Translations under genes and position numbers: made by a program
Shown: positions 25,421-34,045 of the stretch, in pieces
Position numbering within the stretch: the stretch's first letter is position 1
Layout: each line of letters begins with the position of its first letter
Notes under the pieces: generated by a model
The model's database searches: none
Seen by the model: only the letters and a program-made list of their open reading frames with translations
What the model was told of the DNA's origin: nothing
From: Planctomycetota bacterium
GTDB taxonomy: Bacteria; Planctomycetota; OFTM77
DNA: 64,000 nucleotides
Direction of reading: 5' to 3'
Assembly (NCBI GenBank): GCA_029260795.1
Contig: JAJDCO010000004.1
Coordinates: forward strand, 1-64,000

Positions 25421-25985
25421 GCTCTCGTCCACTCCAGATTAGGGATCGCTCCACCGCCTGCGGATCGACTCGACGATCCGTTAGCTCGTCTCGAAGACGG
25501 CGACGGTCAGATTCTCGAACCGGCTTGCTAGCGCAACCGCCATACCAGCGGAGGCGACGAAGCCGTCACCGACGACGCATTCGCCTCGAGAAGGCTAGTC
25601 CCCTCAGAATTCAAGGTTTAGGATGATTTCTCCCTCGAGTGCCGGGCTGACACCGGCCTCAGTGTCACGGACGAGTGTGCAAGAGCGCACTCTCGTCTGT
25701 GCGATCTTCTGCCGCTCCTCTCCCCAGCTGGGGTGGGCGAGAAAAGCGCATCATTCTAGGCAGGCTCGATTTGTACGATCAACCTCTTTTTCGGGCAAGC
25801 GTCAATCGCCTTCACAAGCCGAGCCCGGACACCGATCTCTCACGAAGCCCTCCGAGACCTTTTTGTCCTTCCTGCGCCGCCTCACCCTGCGGGTGCCCTC
25901 CACGGGCCTCGAGTTTGCTAAGCTGGCCTCGCTCGACACCGACTTCCCGCTGGCCGGTCCCGCGCCTTTGGAGGAGAACCCATTC
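25421..25985. other. Divergent intergenic region (565 bp) without a recognised gene
   Basis: The region lies between the leftward lipoprotein gene and the rightward helical-repeat gene and must contain both promoters. A frame open across 25623-25985 would add 121 residues before the downstream protein; it has no domain support and bypasses the strong GGAGGAG at 25970-25976. No RNA family was recognised. Confidence 0.55.
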
Positions 25986-27047
25986 ATGAAGATTCTGAGC
26001 GTGATCCTCTCGTTGGCCGCCCTCGCGGTCAGCACGACGCTCCTGGTCCTGTTCCTTCAGGAGCGCTCCCACGAAGGTGACGCCCGGAACATCGCGGCCC
26101 AAACGCAACGAAACACGCTCGAGCTGCTGCTCAAGCTCGAGCGGCGAGCTGATCAGAGCCTGACCGCCTTGCGCGGAATGATCCCTCCTCCGGCTCGCGA
26201 GGCCTCATTGGCCGGAACCGAGACCGAGCGTCTGGCCGAACATCACCTGGTCAACCTGCGACTCGGTGTTCAGCGCTGGCACGACCGGGTGCGTGACCCC
26301 GCCGAGACGGCGACGGCCGAGTACATGATGGCCACTAGCCGTGAGCTGATCGCTCAGCTCGGTCTCGACGTCGTCCCGATTCTCGAAGCGGAGCTGGTGC
26401 GCGTCGACGAAAGTGCCGACCCCGAAGATGGTTCACCTCTGATTCGCTCCGGCTACCAGACGCAGATCCTTCAGACGCTCGCTCAGATCGCGCCTGAGAG
26501 TGCCCTCGCCTACTTGGTCGAGGTGTCGAGCTCCGAGGTGGCCGCACCCCCGGTTCTGCTGCAGCGTGACGTGATCGCCCTGTTCGGTCAGCTCGATCGG
26601 GGCCAGGCAACGGAAGCCTACGTGCGCCTGCTCGGGCGCGCCGCTCCCGGCGACTACAACCCGGACACCCTACTCCGAGATCTCCGACACCGCCTCGACC
26701 CCGCGGCGACACCGCGCATCGTTGCGATCTTGAAGAAAGAGCTCCTCGATCCCCAGGCCGAGATCCTTCATCGGAATGCCGCTGCGAAGGAGCTCCAGTA
26801 CTACGATTCGCCCGAGGCGGTGATCGCCTTGAAGCAAGCGCTTCTCGACGAGACTCTCGACAACGTGACCACGTTCCCGCATGCCCTCCGCTCGCTGGAC
26901 GTGCTGATCAAGTCCGACATCGTTCCGCACCTCGATGAGATTCGGAAGAAGAACCCGCGAGCGCGACATGACCTTCTCGCCGAGCTCGAGAAGAAGTACG
27001 CCTCGCAGGCGATGGCTGCGCAAGATCCGAAGAACGAGGACCGCTAG
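25986..27047 (+). CDS. Membrane-anchored helical-repeat protein, function unknown
   Basis: This 353-residue protein has one N-terminal membrane segment (about 3-24) followed by a short coiled coil (about 30-60). An all-helical region of HEAT-like character follows, for example TPRIVAILKKELLDPQ and SPEAVIALKQALLDE. The C-terminus is Lys/Glu-rich. A strong Shine-Dalgarno GGAGGAG sits 9 nt before the ATG, which decides the start against a longer frame. The protein probably faces the periplasm. No enzymatic motif is visible. It precedes tatD on the same strand with a 162-bp gap, so co-transcription is uncertain. Confidence 0.72.
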   Translation: MKILSVILSLAALAVSTTLLVLFLQERSHEGDARNIAAQTQRNTLELLLKLERRADQSLTALRGMIPPPAREASLAGTETERLAEHHLVNLRLGVQRWHDRVRDPAETATAEYMMATSRELIAQLGLDVVPILEAELVRVDESADPEDGSPLIRSGYQTQILQTLAQIAPESALAYLVEVSSSEVAAPPVLLQRDVIALFGQLDRGQATEAYVRLLGRAAPGDYNPDTLLRDLRHRLDPAATPRIVAILKKELLDPQAEILHRNAAAKELQYYDSPEAVIALKQALLDETLDNVTTFPHALRSLDVLIKSDIVPHLDEIRKKNPRARHDLLAELEKKYASQAMAAQDPKNEDR

Positions 27048-27209
27048 TCGACACGCCCACCGATTGAGCTCGGGCCTGGCCCGACGTTTCGGGGGCACCT
27101 CTCGCCAGCCGGTGCCTGACTCGCTAGCCTGCAGTGCATTCGACGGGTCGTCCTCGAGCCTCTTGGGAGTGCTCGAGCCGAGCCGGTGGACCACCGAGCA
27201 AGCTCCGGC

Positions 27210-27992
27210 ATGAGAATCATCGACTCGCACGCCCACCTATTCTTCGACAGCTTCGACGACGATCGGGAGGCCATGCTCGAGCGCGCTGGATCCGAAGGGA
27301 TCGCCGCCTACGTTCATGTCGGAACCGATCTCGAGTCCTCTCGGGCCGTCAAGCGGCTGGCGGTGACGATGCCGAACACGTTTCCGACCGTCGGCGTCCA
27401 TCCCCACGACAGCGCCGGGCTCGACGAGGCGACCTTCGACGCCGTGCGGACGGAGGCGATGGCTCCCGAGGTCGTCGCCGTCGGCGAAACGGGTCTCGAT
27501 TTCTTCAAGAACTACGCGTCCCGCGACGTCCAGATCCATGCCTTTCGGCAGCAGGTAGCTCTGGCGTGCGAGCTGGACAAGCCGCTCGTGATCCACTGCC
27601 GAGATGCCTTCGAGGAGACGGCCGAGATCCTCGGTGAGATCGCTCCGGTGCGGGGTGTGATGCACTGCTTCACGGGTGACCCGGAGACGGCCCAGCTGTT
27701 CTCCGAGCTGGGGCTCCACATTTCGTTCGCGGCCCAGGTCACCTATCCGAAGAAGACCGAAGCGATCCAAGCGGCCGCCCGCATCGTGCCCGAGGACCGG
27801 CTCTTGGTCGAGACCGATTGCCCGTTCCTTCCGCCCCAGCCATTCCGAGGGCGCCGAAACGAGCCCGCCTACATCGTCCACACCGTGCGTCGCCTCGCGG
27901 AGCTCCGTCAAACGACGCCCGAGTCGATCGCGGAGACCACGGCCAGGAACGCGATCGCGCTCTTTCGCTTGCCGCTGGATGCCGCACTCTGA
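27210..27992 (+). CDS. tatD: TatD-family metal-dependent hydrolase (3'-5' DNase/RNase)
   Basis: This 260-residue protein has a complete TatD motif set in a TIM barrel: RIIDSHAHL at the N-terminus, VGVHPHD, VGETGLDF, VIHCRDAF, VMHCFTGD and LVETDCPFLPP. TatD enzymes remove 3' nucleotides from damaged or single-stranded DNA and RNA, and some act as D-aminoacyl-tRNA deacylase-like hydrolases. The ATG directly before RIIDSHAHL is the family's usual start; a GTG eight codons upstream is less likely. The gene is convergent with the TMTC-like gene, with only 3 bp between stops. Confidence 0.95.
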   Translation: MRIIDSHAHLFFDSFDDDREAMLERAGSEGIAAYVHVGTDLESSRAVKRLAVTMPNTFPTVGVHPHDSAGLDEATFDAVRTEAMAPEVVAVGETGLDFFKNYASRDVQIHAFRQQVALACELDKPLVIHCRDAFEETAEILGEIAPVRGVMHCFTGDPETAQLFSELGLHISFAAQVTYPKKTEAIQAAARIVPEDRLLVETDCPFLPPQPFRGRRNEPAYIVHTVRRLAELRQTTPESIAETTARNAIALFRLPLDAAL

Positions 27993-27995
27993 AGG

Positions 27996-29972
27996 CTAGC
28001 GATTCGGTGCGGCCAGGAGCTGATCGGCAAACCGTGTATGGCGAGCGGCGAGATCCGGGCGCGGCGTCTCGAGGCTGAGGTAGAGCTCGGCCAGCTGCCG
28101 GTGAGCGTAGGCTTCAAACGGCTGGTCCGCGACGAGGCGAGTGAGACAGGCGATGGCTAGCTCGGGCTCGCCGGCACGAATCCAGAGATCGGCCGCTCGA
28201 TAAGCGAAGACGGTCGCCTCGGGCCGCAGTCGTCTCAGCGCTTGGAAGTACCGCGCGGCACTGGACCAGTCCCGGTGTGCTTCGAAGTGCTCCGCGACGC
28301 TGCGGAGTGTCGCGACGTCCTGAGGTGCGGCGGCGAGGGCCGCCATCAGGAGCTCGCGCTCCCGCTCCGCGTCGTCGGGCGATGCTCCGAGCTCGTATCG
28401 CTGCTGGAGAATACGCGCCAGCTTCAGCGGGATGAGGCGATCGTGCGGCCGGCGTCGAATGACATGACGAAGATGTGCTTCTGCCTGATCGAGTCCAGCC
28501 GGCTGGCCGGACTCTTCGGCCAGCCGGAGAAGGCTCTCGGCGACGTTGAGTCGAGCCGGTTCATACCGCGGGTGAATCGCGAGTGCCGCTTCGTAGTGCT
28601 CCAGAGCTGCATCAAAATCGCCGCGTTGCGCCAGAGTGTTTCCGAAATTCAGCTGAGCCCGAAAGCTGCCCGCGTCGGTCGCGACCGCTCGTTCCCAGAG
28701 CCTCAGCTCGTTGCGCCAATCTTCGGTTCGACGCATCGTCTGCACTCCCAGAACCGCCACGACCAACGAGCCCAAGACGGTCGCGGCAGGTCGCGGCAGG
28801 AGCTCGAACCGTCGACGGACTCCGAAGTCAGAGCGAGCACTCAGACCGATGGCCGCAATCAGCAGCCCGACCGTCGGTAGATAGAGGCGATGCTCGTTCG
28901 CTACGACATTCAATGGGATGAGTGACGTCGGGGCCAAGGCGACGCCGAACCAGATCATTCCAAACACGAAGAGAGGCCGTCGGTGTCGCCAGAAGATGAG
29001 GGCGCCGACTGCGGTCGCGATCGCGACGAGCGCGGTCCAAGCGAGCGGATCCGTCATGTGCTCCACGATGGGGACGGCATGGTCAACGCTCAGCCCGGCG
29101 GGCCAGACCAGCAACCGGAGGTAGAGGAAGAATACCTCCGCCTGTGTGAAGAGGTTGGGCAAGAATCCGCGGCCCCCCCCACTGAAAGGGTCTCCCTGAC
29201 CTCCGAGGTCGACGGCCACGGTCGCGGTCCCGAGAACGACCTTGCGCCAGGCCAGGTACAGCACTCCGAGGAAGACGAAAGGCACGTAGCGCGTCGCGGC
29301 GGCACGCGGTGCGCGGCGCACGGCAGCGCCGTGGAGCAAGCCTTCATAAACCAAGAGGATCGCCGGAAAGACGATGGCGATCTCTTTCGCGAGGAGGCCC
29401 GCGACGAAGGCTCCGGCAGATGCCACCAACCAGCCGCGCCGCACCGCCGGGGCTCCACCAGAGCGAGCACGCAAGTAGGCGTAGAATGCCGTGAGCGTGC
29501 AGAGCGTCGCCAGCAGAGACGAGCGCGCCGACAGGTAGTTCACGGTCTCGGAGTGAATCGGATGGACGGCGAACAGCAGAGCGCCCCAGAACGGCCAGCC
29601 GAACTCCCCTGCCCCTTTCTCGCTCAGCCGGCGCAAGACGCCGAAGAGCACGACGGCAGTGAGGACGTGCAAAAAGAGGCTCGTCAGGTGCCACCCCCAG
29701 GTCGCGTTGAGACCATGCCAGTGATGATCCCACGCGAAGGTGGTCAGCAGGAGTGGCCGGTACATCGCGTTGTTTGGATCGACGCTGAACATGTCGGGGC
29801 GATGGAAGAAAGCCGGGATGTTCGAAGCTTCACGCAAGTGGGGATTCTGGACGATCGCGTGATGGTCGTCGTAAGTGAATCCACCCGAGAGCGATCCCAC
29901 GTAGACCGCGAGGCTGATCAGGACGATCAACACGACCGGCAGCAGCAGGCGCCGCCTCGGAGCCGAGCTCAT
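27996..29972 (-). CDS. TMTC-like membrane protein with TPR repeats
   Basis: This 658-residue protein has an N-terminal polytopic half opening with a membrane helix and GGFTYDDHHAIVQNPHL, the acidic loop typical of TMTC/DUF1736 and PMT-type (GT-C) O-mannosyltransferases. HSETVNYLSARSSLLAT follows, also a TMTC hallmark. The last roughly 240 residues are TPRs (for example FDAALEHYEAALAIHPRYEPA). It may transfer a sugar from a polyprenyl-phosphate donor to protein. The ATG overlaps the stop of the GT4 gene upstream by one base (TGATG), so it is the second gene of that unit. A longer frame inside that gene was rejected. Confidence 0.8.
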   Translation of the reverse strand: MSSAPRRRLLLPVVLIVLISLAVYVGSLSGGFTYDDHHAIVQNPHLREASNIPAFFHRPDMFSVDPNNAMYRPLLLTTFAWDHHWHGLNATWGWHLTSLFLHVLTAVVLFGVLRRLSEKGAGEFGWPFWGALLFAVHPIHSETVNYLSARSSLLATLCTLTAFYAYLRARSGGAPAVRRGWLVASAGAFVAGLLAKEIAIVFPAILLVYEGLLHGAAVRRAPRAAATRYVPFVFLGVLYLAWRKVVLGTATVAVDLGGQGDPFSGGGRGFLPNLFTQAEVFFLYLRLLVWPAGLSVDHAVPIVEHMTDPLAWTALVAIATAVGALIFWRHRRPLFVFGMIWFGVALAPTSLIPLNVVANEHRLYLPTVGLLIAAIGLSARSDFGVRRRFELLPRPAATVLGSLVVAVLGVQTMRRTEDWRNELRLWERAVATDAGSFRAQLNFGNTLAQRGDFDAALEHYEAALAIHPRYEPARLNVAESLLRLAEESGQPAGLDQAEAHLRHVIRRRPHDRLIPLKLARILQQRYELGASPDDAERERELLMAALAAAPQDVATLRSVAEHFEAHRDWSSAARYFQALRRLRPEATVFAYRAADLWIRAGEPELAIACLTRLVADQPFEAYAHRQLAELYLSLETPRPDLAARHTRFADQLLAAPNR

Positions 29973-31177
29973 CAGCGAACCCTCCGAGGAGAGCGTCGAC
30001 GACGGTCGGACAGCCAATGCCCTGCGAATCGATCGAGAGCGGGATCCGACAAGCGGACTCGCTCGGGCACGACCGGATCGCCGAGCGCGGACTCGTACAC
30101 GGCCACCGTCTCCGTTGCCGTTCGATCCCAATGAAACCGGCGAGCCTGCTCTCGCCCCCGCTCGGTCAGAACGACTCGCCGCTGCGGATCGGCAAGAAGC
30201 CTCTCGAGCGCGTCCGCCAGCTCCGACACGGTCGGCCTCTCGACATACTCGGCGGCTTCCCCCGCCACCTCCGGCAACGAGGAGATCCGCGTCGTCACGA
30301 CGGGAGTCCCGCATGCCATCGCCTCACCGACCGTCAACCCGAACCCCTCGTAGGAGGAAGGCGCCGCAAAGAGGGTCGCTCCCGAGTAGAGCGCCGGTAG
30401 ATCAGCTCTCGGCACCGGCCCCAGCCACCGAATGCCTGCCGGGTCGGCTTCGATGCGACGGATCAAGGCATCGCTCTTCCATCCCTCACGACCGACGATC
30501 GCCAATCGGAGGTCACGACGGCCGGCCGCGCGCAGCTTTTGGACCGCCGAGATGAGCTCCCCGATTCGCTTGCGCGGTTGAAGCGTTCCCACGGCGAGGA
30601 CATAGGGACTGCTCAGCGCATGACGTGCGAGCACCTCCCGCCGCCGCTCGTCCGAGACCGGCTCGAAGTACTCGCTCGAGATTCCGTTCGGCACCACGAC
30701 AGTTCGGGCGCCAGCGCGAAACAGCTCCTCGAGATCGCGACGAGTGCTCCGAGACACGGCGATGATCCGTCGAGCGCGCTGAACGGCGTGCTGGATGTGC
30801 GCTTTCAGAAACAGTCGAGCCGCCGGCGTGAACGTCTCGGGGCAACGGTACATGGCCAAGTCGTGGATCGTCACGATGGACGGCACCGGACAGCGCCACG
30901 GGATCGCATTCTTGGTGTCGTGATAGAGGTCGGGTCGCAGGCGTCGGAGCACACGAGGGAGGGCGAGGTGTTGCCAACGGAGTCGGTCCACCCCTCCGTG
31001 AAACCGCAGCGGAACGACCTTGACGGCAGAGCCCAGGCCCGAGAGCTGATCGGGGCAATCCGTCACGACCAGAAACCGGTGATGGGTGTCCTGGCGGGCC
31101 AACGCTCTGATGAGCTGGCGTCCATACTCGCTGACACCGCCCAAGGGGCCGAGCAGGGCTCCGATCGCGATCCTCAC
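29972..31177 (-). CDS. GT4-family glycosyltransferase
   Basis: This 401-residue GT-B glycosyltransferase opens with IAIGALLGPLGGVSEYGRQL (donor-loop Gly motif). Its C-terminal half has YVLAVGTLQPRKRIGELI, YEGFGLTVGEAMACGTPVV and SLPEVAG, the nucleotide-sugar site of WbaZ/mannosyltransferase-like GT4 enzymes. The start is a GTG at 31177 preceded by GGAGG 8 nt upstream. The open frame continues 455 codons further but is then antisense to the divergent GT4 gene and has no family match. It is the first gene of a unit with the TMTC-like protein. Sugar and acceptor are unknown. Confidence 0.88.
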   Translation of the reverse strand: MRIAIGALLGPLGGVSEYGRQLIRALARQDTHHRFLVVTDCPDQLSGLGSAVKVVPLRFHGGVDRLRWQHLALPRVLRRLRPDLYHDTKNAIPWRCPVPSIVTIHDLAMYRCPETFTPAARLFLKAHIQHAVQRARRIIAVSRSTRRDLEELFRAGARTVVVPNGISSEYFEPVSDERRREVLARHALSSPYVLAVGTLQPRKRIGELISAVQKLRAAGRRDLRLAIVGREGWKSDALIRRIEADPAGIRWLGPVPRADLPALYSGATLFAAPSSYEGFGLTVGEAMACGTPVVTTRISSLPEVAGEAAEYVERPTVSELADALERLLADPQRRVVLTERGREQARRFHWDRTATETVAVYESALGDPVVPERVRLSDPALDRFAGHWLSDRRRRSPRRVR

Positions 31178-31206
31178 CGCCAACACCTCCGAGTTCCGTT
31201 CGAGCA

Positions 31207-31226
31207 CGGGCGGTGCACACCACCCG
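31207..31226. promoter_or_regulatory. Imperfect 20-bp dyad in the divergent GT4 promoter region
   Basis: CGGGCGGTGCACACCACCCG pairs in 8 of 10 symmetric positions and lies 30 bp upstream of the leftward GTG start in the 195-bp gap between two divergent glycosyltransferase genes. It could be an operator. Chance occurrence in GC-rich DNA cannot be excluded. Confidence 0.3.
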
Positions 31227-31372
31227 TCCCACTCGACCTCCATCGGCTGCAACACCGAATCGAGTTGAGCCACCTCAAGACGGCGGCGCCCGCAACCGAT
31301 GTTCTCGGAGACGGATCTGCGATCTCTCGCGTGACCGATCCCCGCTGGCCGCTCAGTCGTGAGAACAGCTTG

Positions 31373-32635
31373 ATGCAGAGCCCCCCGGCACCACCAACTC
31401 GACGGCCTTTCCGCCCCCACGTGGCCATCGACGGGCTGTGTGTCAGCGAGCGCCGAGGCGGGATCGGGGAGTACACCCTCCATCTGACGCGGCATCTCCT
31501 GCTGCGCGGAGACGTCCGCGTCACGTGCTTTTGCCCGGACGATGCTCCCTCCGTGGTTGGAGAGCTGCTCGAAACCGGTGCCGACGTCGTCCCGGTACCT
31601 TGGTCCCTGAGTCGGGCTCGCGATCAGATCCTCTGGGAGAACGTCGTGCTCCGGCGCCGCTTGCGGCGACTGCGCCCCGACCTCTTCTTCGGTCCGAACT
31701 TCGCCATTCCGTTCCGACCGGGCTGCCCGACGATCGCCACACTGCATGACTTCGCCATCGATCATTACCCGGACACGAAGTCTTGGCAGTTCCGCCGGTA
31801 CCTGAGCTGGATGATTCGAAGGGCCTTGAACCGCGCGGACCTGCTGCTCACGGACTCCCAAGCCGTGGCCGATGATCTGCTCCAACGCTATGGCCCGGCA
31901 CCCGACCGCGTTCGGGTCACGCCCCTCGCCCCGACCGACTCCCTGCGTCCCGCGAGCGAGGACCAGATCCGAGAGATCCGTCAGCGGTACGACCTCGAGC
32001 AGGGCTATGTGTTGCACGTGAGCAACTTCGACGATCGCAAGAACGTCGTGAGGCTCGCTTCCGCGTTCGCCGCCGTCTGCGACGAGCTCGATCGCCCCGA
32101 GCGCCTCGTGCTCGCGGGGGGCCATCCTTGGACGGCCAACATCGGCAAGCGACTCCGCGACCGCGGCCTCGAGAATCGCATCCGCTTCACGGGCTACGTG
32201 TCCGCCCTCGAGCTCGCCGCTCTGTACTCGGGGGCTCGATTCTTCGCATTCCCGTCCCTGTACGAGGGCTTCGGTCTCCCGGTGCTCGAAGCGATGCTCT
32301 GTCACACGCCCGTTCTGACGTCCGACCGGGGCGCGTTGGCGGAGGTCGCGGGATCGGCCGCACTCCTCGTCGATCCCACCGATGCCAGCAGCCTGCGGCT
32401 CGGTATCCGCCACCTTCTGACTGACGACACGGCCTGCCGTGAGCTGCGGGACCGCGGTACGCTCCGCGTCTCCGAGTTCAGCTGGGCTCAGTGCGCCGAG
32501 GCGACCTTCGCCGCCTTCGAGGCCGTGCTGCGCCGCCATCATCGCTGGCCCGAGACCATCTCGATTCCGGCGGTGCCCCGATCGGTACCCGGCGAGGCCC
32601 CGCGCCCTGTCTCCCGACCGATCATCCGAAGCTGA
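31373..32635 (+). CDS. GT4-family glycosyltransferase
   Basis: This 420-residue enzyme is a paralogue of the divergent neighbour and of the GT4 gene at 35592. It has VAIDGLCVSERRGGIGEYTL at the N-terminus, PTIATLHDFAIDHYPDT in the middle, then YVLHVSNFDDRKNVVRLA, LYEGFGLPVLEAMLCHTPVL and ALAEVAG. The set matches WbaZ/MtfB-like mannosyl or rhamnosyl transferases in O-antigen or exopolysaccharide synthesis. The ATG at 31373 was chosen because the fold starts about 15 residues later; the frame extends upstream only over the divergent gene. It probably begins a rightward unit with the genes at 32777, 34042 and 35592. Confidence 0.88.
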   Translation: MQSPPAPPTRRPFRPHVAIDGLCVSERRGGIGEYTLHLTRHLLLRGDVRVTCFCPDDAPSVVGELLETGADVVPVPWSLSRARDQILWENVVLRRRLRRLRPDLFFGPNFAIPFRPGCPTIATLHDFAIDHYPDTKSWQFRRYLSWMIRRALNRADLLLTDSQAVADDLLQRYGPAPDRVRVTPLAPTDSLRPASEDQIREIRQRYDLEQGYVLHVSNFDDRKNVVRLASAFAAVCDELDRPERLVLAGGHPWTANIGKRLRDRGLENRIRFTGYVSALELAALYSGARFFAFPSLYEGFGLPVLEAMLCHTPVLTSDRGALAEVAGSAALLVDPTDASSLRLGIRHLLTDDTACRELRDRGTLRVSEFSWAQCAEATFAAFEAVLRRHHRWPETISIPAVPRSVPGEAPRPVSRPIIRS

Positions 32636-32776
32636 CTCGATCCCACGGGCATCGATCGAGGCTTCGTATTCTCGATAGCCCCATCAACCCCAGCGGGGCC
32701 GAAAGCCGATAGGGGGGACGGAAGCGTCCCGATCTTCGGGCCGCCAACGCGCTCCCGACCTGGAAGACCGCCCGCG

Positions 32777-34045
32777 ATGCGACTCCTCTATGTTTCCGAC
32801 CGGCTCCCTCATCCCCCGGTCGCCGGCCGGGCTCGACGCGTCCATGCCCTGGGCCGAGAGCTGATTCGGCGTGGGCACGAGGTCGAGCTTCTGCTGGTGA
32901 CGCCTCCTGCTTCGATACCGACCGAGACCGTGAAGACGTTGCGAGGGCTATTCGGCTCCCTGCACCAGATCCAGGTCCCCGAGCTTCGCCTCCGACAGTC
33001 CTCCGAGGCCAGTCGGCTCCTGGCGCGAGGTGTGCCGCCTGCGGCGCTCCCTTTTCACGCGCCAGAGGTCATTCGCGCCGCGCGAGGAATCGTCGGACGA
33101 ACGACCTTCGATGCGGTCGTCTTCGATGGCGTGGCTGCCGCCTCGCTTCGTCGCCACCTTCCGAGAGGCTTCACGAGCGTCGTCGACATCGCCGAGCCGG
33201 CCTGCGTCGCTCATGATGCGGAGGCCCGCTCGCGCGGCTTCGGGTTTTGGAAGTCCATCCGCTGGAAGCTCCACGGCGTGCTCCGTCGACGGCACGAGCA
33301 CCAAACTGTTGCGGACATGGACCTGGTCGTCGTTCGCTCGAGGGAAGATCGTCAGCTCTTGCGAAGATGGGTGCGCGATACTCGCGGCGTGATCGTGAGC
33401 GACGGTGTCGACGAACCCGAGCTTCGGGGCACCGATCCCGTGCCTGGACGCATCGTGGTCGTCGGTGCCTTCAACGAGCCGGTCGAGATCGACGGGCTCG
33501 TCTGGTTCGCACGCGAGATCTTCCCGAAGATTCGTGCGCATCATCCCGGTGTGCAAGCCGTCATCGTCGGTCAGGAGCCAGACGCGAGCCTGCTCGCTCT
33601 CAGAAGCCTTGACGGGATCGAGGTCGTCGACACCGACGAGCCGCTCGACACATGGCTCGAGAGCGCGACGCTGGTAGCGGTGCCCATCCGACATGGCGCG
33701 GGCGCGCCGGGACAGATCTTGGAGGGACTGGTTCGACAGCGTCCGGTGGTCGCGACGGTGAACGCGGCACGTGGCCTGGAGCTCGAGGACGGCCGGCACC
33801 TGCTTCTCGCGCCGAGCACCGACGGCTTCGTGCTGCGCTGCATCAAGCTTCTCGATCGGCCGGATCTGGCCGCACAAATGGGCCGGGACGGTGCCGAATG
33901 GTGCCGCCAACGCGCGCTGTGGCCGATCGCCCTGCGTCCGCTGGACACGTTGGTCGGTCATGCCCTCGGAGTGCCGCGGTCTCTCTCGCAAGCGGACCTC
34001 TCGCGCCCGAGCGCATCGACTCACCTCCCCACACCACCGAAATGA
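32777..34045 (+). CDS. GT4-like sugar transferase
   Basis: This 422-residue GT-B protein starts RLLYVSDRLPHPPVAGRARR, as in exopolysaccharide sugar transferases. The C-terminal domain has VVVGAFNEPVEIDGLVWFA, VPIRHGAGAPGQILEGLVRQ and PVVATVNAARGLELEDG, which align with the donor-binding region of the stp/GtrB-like EPS family. It differs from the other GT4 copies in the window by lacking the EGFGLP motif. Its stop overlaps the flippase start by 4 bp (ATGA). The role is probably assembly of the repeat unit exported by that flippase. Confidence 0.82.
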   Translation: MRLLYVSDRLPHPPVAGRARRVHALGRELIRRGHEVELLLVTPPASIPTETVKTLRGLFGSLHQIQVPELRLRQSSEASRLLARGVPPAALPFHAPEVIRAARGIVGRTTFDAVVFDGVAAASLRRHLPRGFTSVVDIAEPACVAHDAEARSRGFGFWKSIRWKLHGVLRRRHEHQTVADMDLVVVRSREDRQLLRRWVRDTRGVIVSDGVDEPELRGTDPVPGRIVVVGAFNEPVEIDGLVWFAREIFPKIRAHHPGVQAVIVGQEPDASLLALRSLDGIEVVDTDEPLDTWLESATLVAVPIRHGAGAPGQILEGLVRQRPVVATVNAARGLELEDGRHLLLAPSTDGFVLRCIKLLDRPDLAAQMGRDGAEWCRQRALWPIALRPLDTLVGHALGVPRSLSQADLSRPSASTHLPTPPK